From assembly GCA_024400545.1 (NCBI GenBank), contig JAKSMO010000005.1, positions 1 to 58,950 of the forward strand: DNA of 58,950 nt, in the 5' to 3' direction. Source of the stretch: Bacteroidales bacterium. Its GTDB lineage: Bacteria > Bacteroidota > Bacteroidia > Bacteroidales > P3. A program made the position numbers and the translations under genes. Every line of letters begins with the position of its first letter. Position 1 is the stretch's first letter. Under the pieces are notes generated by a model. The model was not told where the DNA came from, made no database searches, and was given only the letters and a program-made list of their open reading frames with translations. Below are positions 42,285-51,876 of the stretch, piece by piece.

Positions 42285-45005
42285 ATGTCCATCGCACCCA
42301 AATACGATCCTCGCAGTGTGGAAGAGAAATGGTACTCTTTCTGGCTGGAGAACAAACTTTTTCATTCCGAACCCGACAATCGTAAGTCATACACTGTTGT
42401 AATTCCCCCACCCAATGTGACTGGCGTGTTGCACATGGGCCACATGCTCAACAACACTATCCAGGACGTGCTTGTGCGTCGTGCGCGTATGCTTGGTTTC
42501 AATGCCTGCTGGGTACCCGGCACCGACCATGCCTCCATCGCTACCGAAGCCAAGGTGGTGAACATGCTCAAAGAGCGCGGTATCGACAAGCGCGACCTTG
42601 AGCGCGACGAGTTTATGAAGTACGCTTGGGAATGGAAAGAGGAACATGGCGGCATCATCCTGAAGCAGCTGCGCAAACTGGGCGCTTCCTGCGACTGGGA
42701 CCGCACGGCCTTCACCATGGACGATGTTCGTTACGAGAGCGTTATCCGCGTGTTCGTTGACCTCTACAACAAAGGTCTCATCTATCGCGGTGTGCGTATG
42801 GTCAACTGGGATCCCAAGGCTCTCACCGCAGTCAGCGACGAGGAGGTTATCTACAAAGAATCCCACGGCAAGCTGTTCTATCTGCGTTATTATGTGGAAG
42901 ATGGCCTCGACAAGAGCTGTCAGACTGGCAAGATGCTTCCGCTTATCAATGATGTTGAGGTGGCTGAAAACAGCGGCATCAATTTCGACGAGAATGGTCG
43001 CGCCTATATCATTGTTGCTACCACCCGTCCCGAGACCATCCTGGGCGATACAGCCGTGTGCGTACACCCCGAGGATCCTCGCTATGCCTGCCTCAAAGGC
43101 CGCCGCGTGATTGTGCCCAGCGTGGGTCGCAGCGTGCAGATTATCATGGATGAGTATGTTGACCGTGAATTTGGTACTGGTGCGCTGAAAATCACCCCCG
43201 CTCACGATATCAACGACTACAATCTGGGCATGAAATATGGCTTGGAAACCATCGATATCTTCAACGACAACGGTACCCTCAACGACAAGGGTGCGCAGTA
43301 TGCCGGTATGGATCGTTTTGCTTGCCGCAAGCAGATTGTGAAAGATCTTGAAGCTGCTAATTTGATGGAGAAGGTGGAAGACTACACCAATAAGGTGGGT
43401 CATTCCGAGCGTACTGATGCCGTCATCGAGCCCAAGCTTTCCGCACAGTGGTTCATGCGCATGACCGATATCTCCAAGCGTGCGCTTGAAGTGGTTGAGA
43501 ACGACACCATCCAGTTCCACCCCGCTAAGTTCAAGAACACCTATCGCCATTGGCTTGAGAATATCAAAGACTGGTGCATCAGCCGCCAGCTGTGGTGGGG
43601 TCAGCGTATTCCCGCCTACTATTTCGAGGTAGAAGGTCGCACCGAGGTGGTAGTGGCCAACAGCCGTGAAGAGGCTTTCGCCCAGGCTTGTGAGAAATTC
43701 CCCGGCGCAGTGAAGTGTTCCGACGACCTTCGTCAGGACGAAGATGTGCTCGACACCTGGTTCTCCAGCTGGCTCTGGCCCATCAGCCTGTTCGACGGTA
43801 TCCGCAACCCCGGCAACCCCGAAATGCAGTATTACTATCCCACCGAGACCCTCATCACCGGTCCCGATATCATCTTCTTCTGGGTGGCCCGCATGATTAT
43901 GGCCGGCTTGGAATATCCCAACCAGATTCCGTTCAAGCATGTTTATTTCACTGGTATCGTGCGCGACAAGCTGGGTCGTAAGATGTCCAAGTCGTTGGGC
44001 AACAGCCCCGATCCCATTATGCTTATCGATCAGTATGGTGCCGACGGTGTGCGCATGGGTATGCTCCTTTCCGCACCTGCGGGCAACGATATTCCCTTCG
44101 ACGAGAGCATCTGCGAGCAGGGCCGCAACTTCTCCAACAAGATTTGGAACGCCCTCCGTCTCGTGATGGGCTGGGAGGTGAAAGACGATATGCAGCAGTC
44201 TGCCGACAACGCTGTCTCCGTTCAGTGGATGGAGATGCGCATGGCCGAGGTGCTGGAAGAGATCGAGCGCGATTTCGACGAGTTCCGCCTCAGCGAAGCC
44301 CTCATGAAGAGCTACAAGATGGTGTGGGACGACTTCTGCTCCTGGTATCTTGAGATGATCAAGCCCGCCTATGGCAGTCCCATCGATCGCGAAACCTACG
44401 AGGCTACCCTCAATATCTTTGAGCGCCTGATGCTTATCCTGCATCCCTTCATGCCTTTCGTCACCGAGGAAATCTGGCACACTCTGCGTGAGCGCACTCC
44501 CGAACAAACCATTATGAACCAGCATATGCCTCACAGTGTGATGTTCGACAAGAAGTTCCTGGCCGATTTCGTTCAGGCTAGCGAGATTATTGGCGGTGTT
44601 CGCAATATGCGCAACAGCAAGGGGCTCTCGCCCAAGGAAGCGCTGGAACTCTATGTCAAGGGCAACTGCCCCGAGGCTTTCCGCGGCATTATCAGCAAGC
44701 TGGGCAATGTGTCGAAGATTGAGATTGTCAACGACAAGGTTGACGGCGCTCTCAGCTTTATGGTGGGCACCACCGAGTGCTTTGTCCCCGTAAGCCTCAA
44801 CATCGACAAGGGAGCCGAATTGGCCAAACTTCAGGAAGAACTCAAATATGCCGAAGGCTTCCTCGCCTCTGTGATGAAGAAACTCGGCAACGAGAAATTC
44901 GTGAATGGCGCTCCTGAGAAGGTGGTGGCCGTTGAACGTCAGAAAAAAGCCGATGCCGAGAGCAAGATTGAAGCCCTTAAGGCACAGATTGCTGCCCTCA
45001 GCTAA
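42285..45005 (+). CDS. valS: Valyl-tRNA synthetase
   Basis: I start at the ATG at 42285 ([20 protein letters not shown]), the normal ValRS N-terminus; an in-frame TTG at 42246 would add 13 implausible residues. The 906-residue class I enzyme shows the HIGH motif as [12 protein letters not shown] (near 50), the editing-domain motif [15 protein letters not shown] (near 255) and KMSKS in [15 protein letters not shown] (near 570). The anticodon domain and the C-terminal coiled coil ([20 protein letters not shown] to the end) are intact. It charges tRNA-Val and hydrolyses mischarged Thr. A hairpin terminator follows at 45037-45074. Confidence 0.97.
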   Translation: MSIAPKYDPRSVEEKWYSFWLENKLFHSEPDNRKSYTVVIPPPNVTGVLHMGHMLNNTIQDVLVRRARMLGFNACWVPGTDHASIATEAKVVNMLKERGIDKRDLERDEFMKYAWEWKEEHGGIILKQLRKLGASCDWDRTAFTMDDVRYESVIRVFVDLYNKGLIYRGVRMVNWDPKALTAVSDEEVIYKESHGKLFYLRYYVEDGLDKSCQTGKMLPLINDVEVAENSGINFDENGRAYIIVATTRPETILGDTAVCVHPEDPRYACLKGRRVIVPSVGRSVQIIMDEYVDREFGTGALKITPAHDINDYNLGMKYGLETIDIFNDNGTLNDKGAQYAGMDRFACRKQIVKDLEAANLMEKVEDYTNKVGHSERTDAVIEPKLSAQWFMRMTDISKRALEVVENDTIQFHPAKFKNTYRHWLENIKDWCISRQLWWGQRIPAYYFEVEGRTEVVVANSREEAFAQACEKFPGAVKCSDDLRQDEDVLDTWFSSWLWPISLFDGIRNPGNPEMQYYYPTETLITGPDIIFFWVARMIMAGLEYPNQIPFKHVYFTGIVRDKLGRKMSKSLGNSPDPIMLIDQYGADGVRMGMLLSAPAGNDIPFDESICEQGRNFSNKIWNALRLVMGWEVKDDMQQSADNAVSVQWMEMRMAEVLEEIERDFDEFRLSEALMKSYKMVWDDFCSWYLEMIKPAYGSPIDRETYEATLNIFERLMLILHPFMPFVTEEIWHTLRERTPEQTIMNQHMPHSVMFDKKFLADFVQASEIIGGVRNMRNSKGLSPKEALELYVKGNCPEAFRGIISKLGNVSKIEIVNDKVDGALSFMVGTTECFVPVSLNIDKGAELAKLQEELKYAEGFLASVMKKLGNEKFVNGAPEKVVAVERQKKADAESKIEALKAQIAALS

Positions 45006-45036
45006 TCGTATAGGGAAAGCTAAATCCCATTCATAA

Positions 45037-45074
45037 CGACAATGGCTCCATCTGCGTGGAGCTGTTGTCGTTTT
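45037..45074 (+). terminator. Terminator after valS
   Basis: A 14-bp stem with two G-U pairs (CGACAATGGCTCCA / TGGAGCTGTTGTCG, 6-nt loop) is followed by four T. The short T-run may make it leaky toward the next gene. Confidence 0.7.
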
Positions 45075-45089
45075 CAAAGAAATAAGAGT

Positions 45090-45515
45090 ATGAAACGTCA
45101 AAGTGTAATATTTGTGTTATTTGCCGCTGTTGTGGCCAGCCTGTTTTTTGTGGGCTGCGAGAAAGAACAGCCCCAAGTGCCCGCTGAGCCCCAAGCCGAA
45201 TACCAATATATCATTAATATTGACCGACAAAACAACAGCAACTCTTCGTTTGCCGAGATCGACAAACTGATGGTGGCCATAAACGATATCCAATTCACCT
45301 ATTGGAGCAGAGTGTATTATGGCACTCGTACCGCATGTGATGCAAAGGCTGTTGTGGCTTTCGACAGTGTGCTTGCCTCTATCGACAACGAGGCTATGTG
45401 CGCAGGCATTGTGAAGTCCGACTATCTCAAAGCCCTGCTCCAACGCTACGATATGCAAGGCCTCATCACCATCAAAGGGCGCAAATGGGATGCTCAAGGC
45501 GTGGAAGACTTTTAA
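45090..45515 (+). CDS. Small lipoprotein of unknown function
   Basis: I start at the ATG at 45090 (MKRQSVIFVLFAAVVASLFF), giving a lipoprotein signal with lipobox FVGC near residue 23; the longer upstream frame overlaps the valS terminator. The 141-residue product has a short Glu/Pro/Gln-rich linker after the Cys and then a globular part (YQYIINIDRQNN, IDKLMVAINDIQFTYWSRVY, LITIKGRKWDAQGVEDF). I know no family. It precedes the GT2 gene by 14 bases, so the two may be cotranscribed. Confidence 0.7.
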   Translation: MKRQSVIFVLFAAVVASLFFVGCEKEQPQVPAEPQAEYQYIINIDRQNNSNSSFAEIDKLMVAINDIQFTYWSRVYYGTRTACDAKAVVAFDSVLASIDNEAMCAGIVKSDYLKALLQRYDMQGLITIKGRKWDAQGVEDF

Positions 45516-45529
45516 TCATATAGCTGCCT

Positions 45530-46366
45530 ATGCTTCTATCCGTTATCACAATCAATCGCAACAACTCCAAAGGTTTGCAATACACTATGCAAAGCATAGT
45601 AGGGCAGGGGTTTAAGGATTTCGAATACATTGTTGTCGATGGCGCAAGTACCGACAACAGTGTTGATATCATCAAATTGTTTGAACCCGACAGCCGTTTG
45701 CATTGGATTTCCGAACCCGACAAAGGCATCTATAATGCCATGAACAAAGGTATCAGGATGGCGCAGGGCGACTATGTCGTGATGATCAATTCCGGTGACG
45801 CACTTATCCATTCTAACGTACTGGAACGCATGTCCGACCAGTTGCGGCTCAAGGGCAACCCCGATATTCTTTATGGCAACATAATCAAGCGTTGGCCCAA
45901 TGGACGAACACTGAGAGATCCGCAGTTCACCGACGGAAATATCACCATGTTCAACTTCTACACAGGCACCATTAATCACGTTGGCACCTTTGCGCGCCGA
46001 GCGCTTTTTACCACTGTGGGGTATTATGACGAAGATATGAAGATTTGCTCCGATTGGGCTTGGTTTCTCAATAGCATTGCCCTGCATGGCGCCAAAGTCA
46101 GCCATTGCGATATCGACACCGTCTTTTTCGACATGACGGGCGTGAGCGAGAGCGACGGAAAGCATGCCGACCTTATTCGCCAGGAACGTCGCAAGGTGCT
46201 CGAAGCCACCCTGCCGCAAGGCATACTGGCCGACTACGATCGCTATGCCAGCGACATCCGTGTCTGCCGTCGTCTGCATCGCCACCCCGTGGCGTGGCGT
46301 CTGGTGCGACTGATTGAACGGTTGCTTTTCAAGTGGGAACGGCTGACTCGAAAAACTAGTTATTGA
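45530..46366 (+). CDS. GT2-family glycosyltransferase (WcaA-like)
   Basis: The 278-residue GT-A enzyme begins MLLSVITINRNNSKGLQYTM and has the family's EYIVVDGASTDNSVDII (first Asp of the nucleotide site), DKGIYNAMNKGIRMAQGDYV and MINSGDAL (the SGD replaces the DxD motif, as in WcaA-like members), then CSDWAWFLNSIALHGAKVS. It transfers a sugar to an unknown acceptor in the cytoplasm. It is between a small lipoprotein and dnaB; dnaB has its own promoter, so only the lipoprotein shares its transcript. Confidence 0.88.
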   Translation: MLLSVITINRNNSKGLQYTMQSIVGQGFKDFEYIVVDGASTDNSVDIIKLFEPDSRLHWISEPDKGIYNAMNKGIRMAQGDYVVMINSGDALIHSNVLERMSDQLRLKGNPDILYGNIIKRWPNGRTLRDPQFTDGNITMFNFYTGTINHVGTFARRALFTTVGYYDEDMKICSDWAWFLNSIALHGAKVSHCDIDTVFFDMTGVSESDGKHADLIRQERRKVLEATLPQGILADYDRYASDIRVCRRLHRHPVAWRLVRLIERLLFKWERLTRKTSY

Positions 46367-46420
46367 CCAGTAAGGAGCGCATAAAAAACTATATATAATT
46401 TAACTTGTTAATAAAAATAT

Positions 46421-46451
46421 TTTGCTAATCACATCTTTTTTTGTATCTTTG
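46421..46451 (+). promoter_or_regulatory. Perfect consensus promoter abutting dnaB
   Basis: TTTG (46421-46424), exactly 19 nt, then TATCTTTG (46444-46451) is the textbook Bacteroidota promoter. The dnaB ATG begins at 46456, only 4 nt after the -7 box, so the transcript should start at or inside the start codon. Confidence 0.85.
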
Positions 46452-46455
46452 CGCT

Positions 46456-48024
46456 ATGGAATCTAAACCTCAAACACTTGCAAGACGCAATGGACGAATG
46501 ACTTATGAACAGGCATTCGCCATGAACGGTGGCAATAAGCCCCCGCAGGCCTTGGATTTGGAAGAGGCTGTCCTCGGTGCGCTTATGCTCGACAAAAACG
46601 CGGTCAACACAGCCATCGATATACTTCATGAGGAATATTTCTACAAACCCGAGCATCAGGTAATCTTCCGCGCCATACACAAATTGTTTGAGATGAACCA
46701 GCCCATCGATCTGATGACTGTCACCACACAGCTCCGTCAGACCGGCGAGTTGGATGCGGCCGGCGGTGCTTTCCATCTGGCCGAAATCACCAGCAGGATT
46801 ACCAGCGCCGCTCATATCGAATATTATAGCCGAGTACTTAGCGAGAAATGTATTGCTCGCGAAATGATTCGCATCTCTACCGAGACTATTGCCAAAGCCT
46901 ACGACGAAACCACCGATGTCGTTGATCTTCTCGACAAAACCGAGAATACTATCCTCGAAATCAACGACAAGAACTTCCGCACCGATTTCAAGCCCATCGG
47001 CTCTTTGGTGCAGGCAGCCATCGGTCAAATCGAGGAGGCTCAAGAAAATGCCGAAGGCCTTGCCGGCCTGCCCTCTGGCTATACCGAGCTCGACCGCATG
47101 ACTGCGGGCTTCCATCCCGGCACCCTCATCATCCTTGCCGCCCGTCCGGCTATGGGTAAAACCGCTTTTGCCCTCTCCATGGCGCGCAATATGGCTGTTG
47201 AATTTAATGCCCCTGTGGCTTTTTTCTCGTTGGAAATGACCGGCGTAGAACTGGCTATGCGCCTTATCTCGGGCGAGTCGCAGATTGCTAGCGACAAGCT
47301 CAAAAAGGGCGAACTTGAGGCCTATGAGCAGGTCCAAATCAAAGAGCGCACCCAGGCACTCAACGAAGCCAAGATATTTATCGACGACACTCCGCAGCTC
47401 ACTATCTACGAACTGCGCGCCAAATGTCGCCGACTCAAGCAGCACCATGGCATCAAAATGGTGTTCATCGACTATCTCCAACTCATGACCGCCGGCAACG
47501 ATGCCCTTTCCCGCAATGGCAACCGCGAGCAGGAAATCAGCACCATCAGCCGCCAGCTCAAAGCCTTGTCCAAAGAGTTGGAAATCCCCGTCTTGGCCAT
47601 GTCGCAGCTCAGCCGTGCTGTCGAAACCCGTGGTGGCACAAAGAAACCCCTCTTGAGCGACTTGCGTGAGTCGGGTGCTATCGAGCAGGATGCCGATATG
47701 GTCATGTTTATCTATCGCCCCGAGTATTATTCAATCCTCGAAGACGAGAAAGGATCCACCGTAGGCATGGCCGATATTATCATTGCCAAGCATCGTAGCG
47801 GCAGTGTTGGCGAAGTACGTCTGCGTTTCATCGGCAAATACACCCGTTTCGAAAATCCCGAATTCACCACCAATGCACAGCTGGCCAACAGCATGATGCC
47901 GCAGAACGACTCGTTCGACGCCGGTGGCCCCACCACCATTGTGGTCGATTCCCGAATCAATCGCGATGTCACCCCCAACCAGAACTTTATGCCCCCTTCA
48001 GGCGAAGAAGAAGTGCCTTTTTAG
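46456..48024 (+). CDS. dnaB: Replicative DNA helicase DnaB
   Basis: The 522-residue length is normal. PPQALDLEEAVLGALMLDKN opens the N-terminal primase-interaction domain. The RecA-like helicase domain has Walker A in LAARPAMGKTAFALSMA, the DnaB motif FFSLEMTGVELAMRLI, Walker B in MVFIDYLQLMTAG, then EISTISRQLKALSKEL and the arginine-finger region DLRESGAIEQDADMVMFIYR. It is the replisome's ring helicase. The ATG at 46456 is chosen because it gives the family's short basic N-tail; the promoter's -7 box ends 4 nt before it, implying a leaderless mRNA. The next ATG at 46498 is the alternative and would give a 40-nt leader. Confidence 0.95.
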   Translation: MESKPQTLARRNGRMTYEQAFAMNGGNKPPQALDLEEAVLGALMLDKNAVNTAIDILHEEYFYKPEHQVIFRAIHKLFEMNQPIDLMTVTTQLRQTGELDAAGGAFHLAEITSRITSAAHIEYYSRVLSEKCIAREMIRISTETIAKAYDETTDVVDLLDKTENTILEINDKNFRTDFKPIGSLVQAAIGQIEEAQENAEGLAGLPSGYTELDRMTAGFHPGTLIILAARPAMGKTAFALSMARNMAVEFNAPVAFFSLEMTGVELAMRLISGESQIASDKLKKGELEAYEQVQIKERTQALNEAKIFIDDTPQLTIYELRAKCRRLKQHHGIKMVFIDYLQLMTAGNDALSRNGNREQEISTISRQLKALSKELEIPVLAMSQLSRAVETRGGTKKPLLSDLRESGAIEQDADMVMFIYRPEYYSILEDEKGSTVGMADIIIAKHRSGSVGEVRLRFIGKYTRFENPEFTTNAQLANSMMPQNDSFDAGGPTTIVVDSRINRDVTPNQNFMPPSGEEEVPF

Positions 48025-48054
48025 TTAAATAGAAACAATAAAAAATAACATACA

Positions 48055-49110
48055 ATGGAAAACATCGACAATCTCACCAAACAAGATCTCTTGAAAGAGA
48101 CCATCAAACACATTGATATCAAGAAGTACGACTCCACCGAGCTCATCGACGCTATGCGTAGCATGTCCTTCACCAGCCGCGACACCGCTCGTGCTGCCGA
48201 CATTCTGACCATGATGTGCAAAGAGAAAGACTGCACCAACATCCTCACCCTCGCTGGCTCCACCAGTGCTGCCGGCTGCATGCAGGTGTATGTTGACATG
48301 GTTCGCAACAAGATGATTGATGCCGTTGTCGCTACCGGTGCTTCCATCATCGACATGGATCTCTTCGAGGCTCTCGGTTTCAAACATTATGTTGGTACCA
48401 AAGAGAACGTTATCCCCGACACCAAGCTCCGCGAACTCTACATCGACCGTATCTACGATACTTTCATCGACGAAGAGGAACTCCAGGCTTGCGACCATGC
48501 TACCTACGAGTTGGCCAACATGCTTGAGGCTCGCCCCTACAGCTCCCGCGAGTTTATCTACGAGCTCGGCAAATGGCTCCACAACGGTCGTGGCGTGAAG
48601 AAAGACAGCCTCATCCAGACCTGCTACGAGTGCGGCGTGCCTATCTTCTGCCCCGCATTCAGCGACAGCTCCGCCGGTTTCGGTATCGGCAAACACCAGT
48701 GGGAACGCGCTCAGAAAGGTGAGAAATACCTCAGCATCGACTCCGTTTGCGACTTCGTTGAGCTTACCAAGATCAAGATGAACTGCCCCGAAAGCGGTCT
48801 CTTCATGGTTGGCGGCGGCACTCCCAAGAACTTTGCGCAGGACACCGTTGTCTGCGCTGAAATCCTTGGTTTCGAAGTACCTATGCACAAATATGCTGTC
48901 CAGATCACCGTGGCCGACGTTCGCGACGGCGCTTGCAGCTCTTCCACTCTCCTCGAGGCTGGTAGCTGGGGTAAGGTAAGCGAGGAACTCCAGCAGATGG
49001 TCTATGCCGAAGGTACCACCGTCATCCCCGCCATCGTAAGCTATGCTTACCACAATGGCAGCTGGAAAGACAGAGAATATAAAAACTGGCAGAAACTGTT
49101 TGAGAAATAA
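48055..49110 (+). CDS. Deoxyhypusine synthase-family protein
   Basis: The 351-residue protein is a homologue of eukaryotic and archaeal deoxyhypusine synthase. The NAD-binding stretches TLAGSTSAAGCMQVYVDMVR and VVATGASIIDMDLFEALG align with the DHS regions SG-SAG and VTTAGGIEED. CPAFSDSSAGFGIGKHQ and LFMVGGGTPKNFAQD match the active-site loops, and the catalytic-lysine motif SWGKV is kept in EAGSWGKVSEE. Bacteria have no eIF5A, so the likely substrates are polyamines: such homologues can make homospermidine or related products from putrescine. The same window encodes AguA/AguB, which make putrescine. It follows dnaB by 30 bases and has no other polyamine gene beside it. Confidence 0.88.
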   Translation: MENIDNLTKQDLLKETIKHIDIKKYDSTELIDAMRSMSFTSRDTARAADILTMMCKEKDCTNILTLAGSTSAAGCMQVYVDMVRNKMIDAVVATGASIIDMDLFEALGFKHYVGTKENVIPDTKLRELYIDRIYDTFIDEEELQACDHATYELANMLEARPYSSREFIYELGKWLHNGRGVKKDSLIQTCYECGVPIFCPAFSDSSAGFGIGKHQWERAQKGEKYLSIDSVCDFVELTKIKMNCPESGLFMVGGGTPKNFAQDTVVCAEILGFEVPMHKYAVQITVADVRDGACSSSTLLEAGSWGKVSEELQQMVYAEGTTVIPAIVSYAYHNGSWKDREYKNWQKLFEK

Positions 49111-49158
49111 TAGAATATATTATTTCATAAAACACCAAACAACATCGTAGTCATTCAT

Positions 49159-49203
49159 CTTCTCGCCTTAAAGAGGGTGTTCAAACCTCTGCAAGGCGAG
49201 AAG
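49159..49203. repeat. Two-tier hairpin upstream of the cysteine desulfidase-like gene
   Basis: An outer 11-bp perfect stem (CTTCTCGCCTT / AAGGCGAGAAG) encloses an inner 5-bp stem (AGAGG / CCTCT) with a 9-nt loop. It is followed by an A-rich stretch rather than a T-run and lies 22 nt before the next start codon. It could end the upstream gene or act as a leader structure for the downstream gene. Confidence 0.7.
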
Positions 49204-49225
49204 AAAATCATTATCAATAAAATAC

Positions 49226-50509
49226 ATGGAAGAAAAGATTCGTAAACAGCTGCGTCAGCTGATTCAGAACGAAGTGGTACTGGCCACGGGATGCACGGAA
49301 CCCGGCGCAGTAGCCCTTTGTGTAGCAAAAGCATGTGAGACTCTGGGCCGCGAACCCGAACATGTTGAGTTGAAACTCAGTAAAAATATCTTCAAAAATG
49401 CTATGGGTGTCGGCATTCCCGGCACAGGCATGATCGGTCTCCCCATCGCAGTGGCCATTGCAGTGGTGGCCGGCGACTCTAGCCGTCAGCTCGAAGTGCT
49501 TACTGTCCCCGCCGAGAAAGTGGAGGCTGCCAAAAAATGGCTCGCCAACAATGCCTCGCGCATCCATATTGGTGTTGAGGAAGACTGCGACAAACTTTAT
49601 GCCAAATGTGTCTGCTCCGCTGGGGCCGACCATGCCACCGCCATCATCAACAAGCGCCACACCAATTTTGTGTATATCGCCCGCAACGAGGATGTTATGC
49701 TCGACGATACCGCTTCTATGAATGCTGGCAACACCGAGACTAAGGCTCTTATTGACGACCTCAAGCTCAACGCTCGTCTCGTTTACGATTACGCCACCAC
49801 TGCCCCTATTGAGGAGCTCGAATTTATCCGCGAAACTGTCAAATACAACGACGCTGCCGCCACCGAAGGCCTCAAAGGCTACGGCCTCAAAACGGGCAAA
49901 ATCTTGATGGAGAACGCCAATGGCGACCTCGTTCACACTGTTGTGGCTCGCACCGTGGCAGCCTCCGACGCCCGCATGGATGGCTGCACCCTCTCCGTAT
50001 ATAGCAACAGCGGCAGCGGCAACCAGGGCATCTGCTGCACCCTCCCCGTATATAACTACGGCAAGGCCAAGGGCTGCACCGACGAGCAGATCACCCGTGC
50101 CTTGGTGCTCAACCACCTCATGTCCATCTACATCAAGCGGGGCATTGGCCGCCTCAGCGCTCTGTGCGGCATTGTCAATGCCAGTATCGGCGTGTCCTGC
50201 GGCATCGTTTACCTCCATGGCGGTAGCTTCGAACAGATGGGCCATGCCATTAAAAACCTCATCAACACCATCGCCGGCATGGTTTGTGACGGAGCAAAAC
50301 CCAGCTGCGCGCTCAAGATGAGCACCGGACTCTACAGCGCCTTTGTTAGTGCCGAACTGGCCTACCACGACAGCGTGGTCGATTCCACCGACGGCCTCAG
50401 CGAGAGCGATGTGGACAACTCCATTCGCAATCTTGGCCGCCTGGGTCACGACGGAATGGACCAAGTGGACGACACCGTGCTCGACATCATGACCCACAAA
50501 AGCCTCTAA
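49226..50509 (+). CDS. UPF0597/CyuA-type L-cysteine desulfidase or serine dehydratase-like protein
   Basis: The 427-residue protein belongs to the UPF0597 family (E. coli YhaM/CyuA). The N-terminal VLATGCTEPGAVALCVAKA holds the conserved CTEP motif, whose Cys ligates or neighbours a [4Fe-4S] cluster. Further conserved parts are FKNAMGVGIPGTG, SNSGSGNQGICCTLPV, GRLSALCGIVNASIGVSCGI and MVCDGAKPSCALKMS, giving several clustered Cys. Known relatives break L-cysteine to pyruvate, ammonia and sulfide, or resemble bacterial serine dehydratase. It is cytoplasmic. The preceding hairpin (49159-49203) may regulate it; a 14-bp inverted repeat ends it (50611-50656). Confidence 0.9.
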   Translation: MEEKIRKQLRQLIQNEVVLATGCTEPGAVALCVAKACETLGREPEHVELKLSKNIFKNAMGVGIPGTGMIGLPIAVAIAVVAGDSSRQLEVLTVPAEKVEAAKKWLANNASRIHIGVEEDCDKLYAKCVCSAGADHATAIINKRHTNFVYIARNEDVMLDDTASMNAGNTETKALIDDLKLNARLVYDYATTAPIEELEFIRETVKYNDAAATEGLKGYGLKTGKILMENANGDLVHTVVARTVAASDARMDGCTLSVYSNSGSGNQGICCTLPVYNYGKAKGCTDEQITRALVLNHLMSIYIKRGIGRLSALCGIVNASIGVSCGIVYLHGGSFEQMGHAIKNLINTIAGMVCDGAKPSCALKMSTGLYSAFVSAELAYHDSVVDSTDGLSESDVDNSIRNLGRLGHDGMDQVDDTVLDIMTHKSL

Positions 50510-50610
50510 ACCTTTTTGCCCAGTAGGGTGGGGGAGAGGCGTTCGGATGAATTCCTGTCTTGGTAATATTGCATCCAACATATTATACAATAGGTTGTTA
50601 ACCTTATCTT

Positions 50611-50656
50611 ACAACGGCTTGTTTCGTGTTCAAGATTACACTAAACAAGCCGTTGT
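50611..50656. terminator. Inverted repeat after the cysteine desulfidase-like gene
   Basis: A perfect 14-bp stem (ACAACGGCTTGTTT and its complement) with an 18-nt loop lies in the gap before the DUF3276 gene. It is followed by TAATAACTTTT. Confidence 0.72.
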
Positions 50657-50701
50657 TAATAACTTTTGGCAAACACCATATACTCTTTGAAAAATAATTT
50701 A

Positions 50702-50709
50702 TAATTTTG
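50702..50709 (+). promoter_or_regulatory. Possible -7 box for DUF3276-parAB (TAATTTTG)
   Basis: TAATTTTG matches TAnnTTTG and lies 27 nt before the DUF3276 start. The nearest TTTG upstream is only 12 nt away, so the -33 element is poor. Confidence 0.5.
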
Positions 50710-50736
50710 CACTTGGAAAATAATACATTTTGAGAT

Positions 50737-51084
50737 ATGGAAAATAGAAAGGAAGAATTGTATTCGCAGGCTATTCCTGCCGGCAAACGTCGCTATTTTT
50801 TTGACGTAAAAGAAACTCGTGGCGGCGACAAATTTGTCACCATCACCGAGAGCCGTCGTATTTTCGACAACAACACAGGCGAGTTCTACTACGACAAAAA
50901 TAAGATTTTCCTCTACAAAGAGGATTTCGAGAAATTCCAAAAAGGTTTGGCCAACGCCTTCTCTTTCATCGAGACTGGTATCGAGCCCGAACCCGTAGTT
51001 GTTGAAAACGACTATCACGAGTATAAAGATGATCGTCACGACTTTGGTCGCGACGGACTTGAAGAAATCGAGTTCAAGTTCTAA
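50737..51084 (+). CDS. DUF3276/PUR-like nucleic-acid-binding protein
   Basis: The 115-residue protein matches DUF3276, the bacterial PUR-alpha-like family: an N-terminal KRRYFFDVKETRGGDKFVTITES (the PUR repeat with its twisted sheet), FDNNTGEFYYDKNKIFLYKEDFEKF (second half) and an acidic tail. PUR proteins bind single-stranded or RNA/DNA purine-rich nucleic acids; in Borrelia the relative is BpuR. It ends 6 bases before parA, which suggests cotranscription with the chromosome-segregation genes. Its actual target is unknown. Confidence 0.9.
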   Translation: MENRKEELYSQAIPAGKRRYFFDVKETRGGDKFVTITESRRIFDNNTGEFYYDKNKIFLYKEDFEKFQKGLANAFSFIETGIEPEPVVVENDYHEYKDDRHDFGRDGLEEIEFKF

Positions 51085-51090
51085 TTCGTT

Positions 51091-51876
51091 ATGGGTAAGA
51101 TAATCTCTATCGCCAACCAAAAGGGCGGTGTGGGCAAAACCACCACCTCTGTCAACCTCAGTGCCGCACTGGCCGTGATGGAGTATAAGGTGCTGCTCGT
51201 CGATGCCGACCCCCAGGCCAACGCCTCGTCGGGGCTGGGTATCAATCCCGACGAACTTGCCAAGAGTGCCTACGAGTGTTTCTTGGGCCAGGCCGACATT
51301 CGCGAGTGTATCGTTGATGCCGACACCCCCAACCTCTCTGTTCTCCCCACTCGTATCGACCTGGTTGGTGCCGAGGTGGAACTTGTGAACGAGAAAAACC
51401 GCGAATATTTCATCAGCCGGGCTCTCGAAACCGTGCGCGACGACTACGACTTCATCATTATCGACTGCAGTCCTTCGTTGGGTCTTATCACCGTCAACGC
51501 TCTCACTGCCAGCGATTCCGTCATCATCCCCATCCAGAGCGAATATTTCGCCCTTGAAGGTCTGGGCAAACTGCTCAACACCGTCCGCATCGTACAAACC
51601 CGCCTCAATCCCAAGCTCACTATCGAAGGCCTCCTCATCACCATGTACGACTCCCGTCTGCGCCTTGCGCGCCAGGTGGTGGAGGATGTGCGTTCCCATT
51701 TCAAACGCCTTGTCTTCGACACCTTGATTTATCGCAACACCAAACTGGCTGAGGCTCCCAGCTATGGCAAGTCTATCATCATGTACGATGCCACCTGCCC
51801 CGGCGCTGTCAACTACCTCAACCTCGCCACCGAAATACTCAAACGAAACAAGCTAAACAACAATAATGGCAAGTAA
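51091..51876 (+). CDS. parA: Chromosome-partitioning ATPase ParA (Soj)
   Basis: The 261-residue length fits chromosomal ParA/Soj without N-terminal HTH. The deviant Walker A motif KGGVGKTTTSVNL is near residue 11, with the signature Lys first; DADPQANASSGLG is the Walker A' region and FIIIDCSPSLG is Walker B. It forms ATP-dependent dimers on DNA and pulls or positions ParB-parS complexes. It overlaps parB by 11 bases. Confidence 0.96.
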   Translation: MGKIISIANQKGGVGKTTTSVNLSAALAVMEYKVLLVDADPQANASSGLGINPDELAKSAYECFLGQADIRECIVDADTPNLSVLPTRIDLVGAEVELVNEKNREYFISRALETVRDDYDFIIIDCSPSLGLITVNALTASDSVIIPIQSEYFALEGLGKLLNTVRIVQTRLNPKLTIEGLLITMYDSRLRLARQVVEDVRSHFKRLVFDTLIYRNTKLAEAPSYGKSIIMYDATCPGAVNYLNLATEILKRNKLNNNNGK

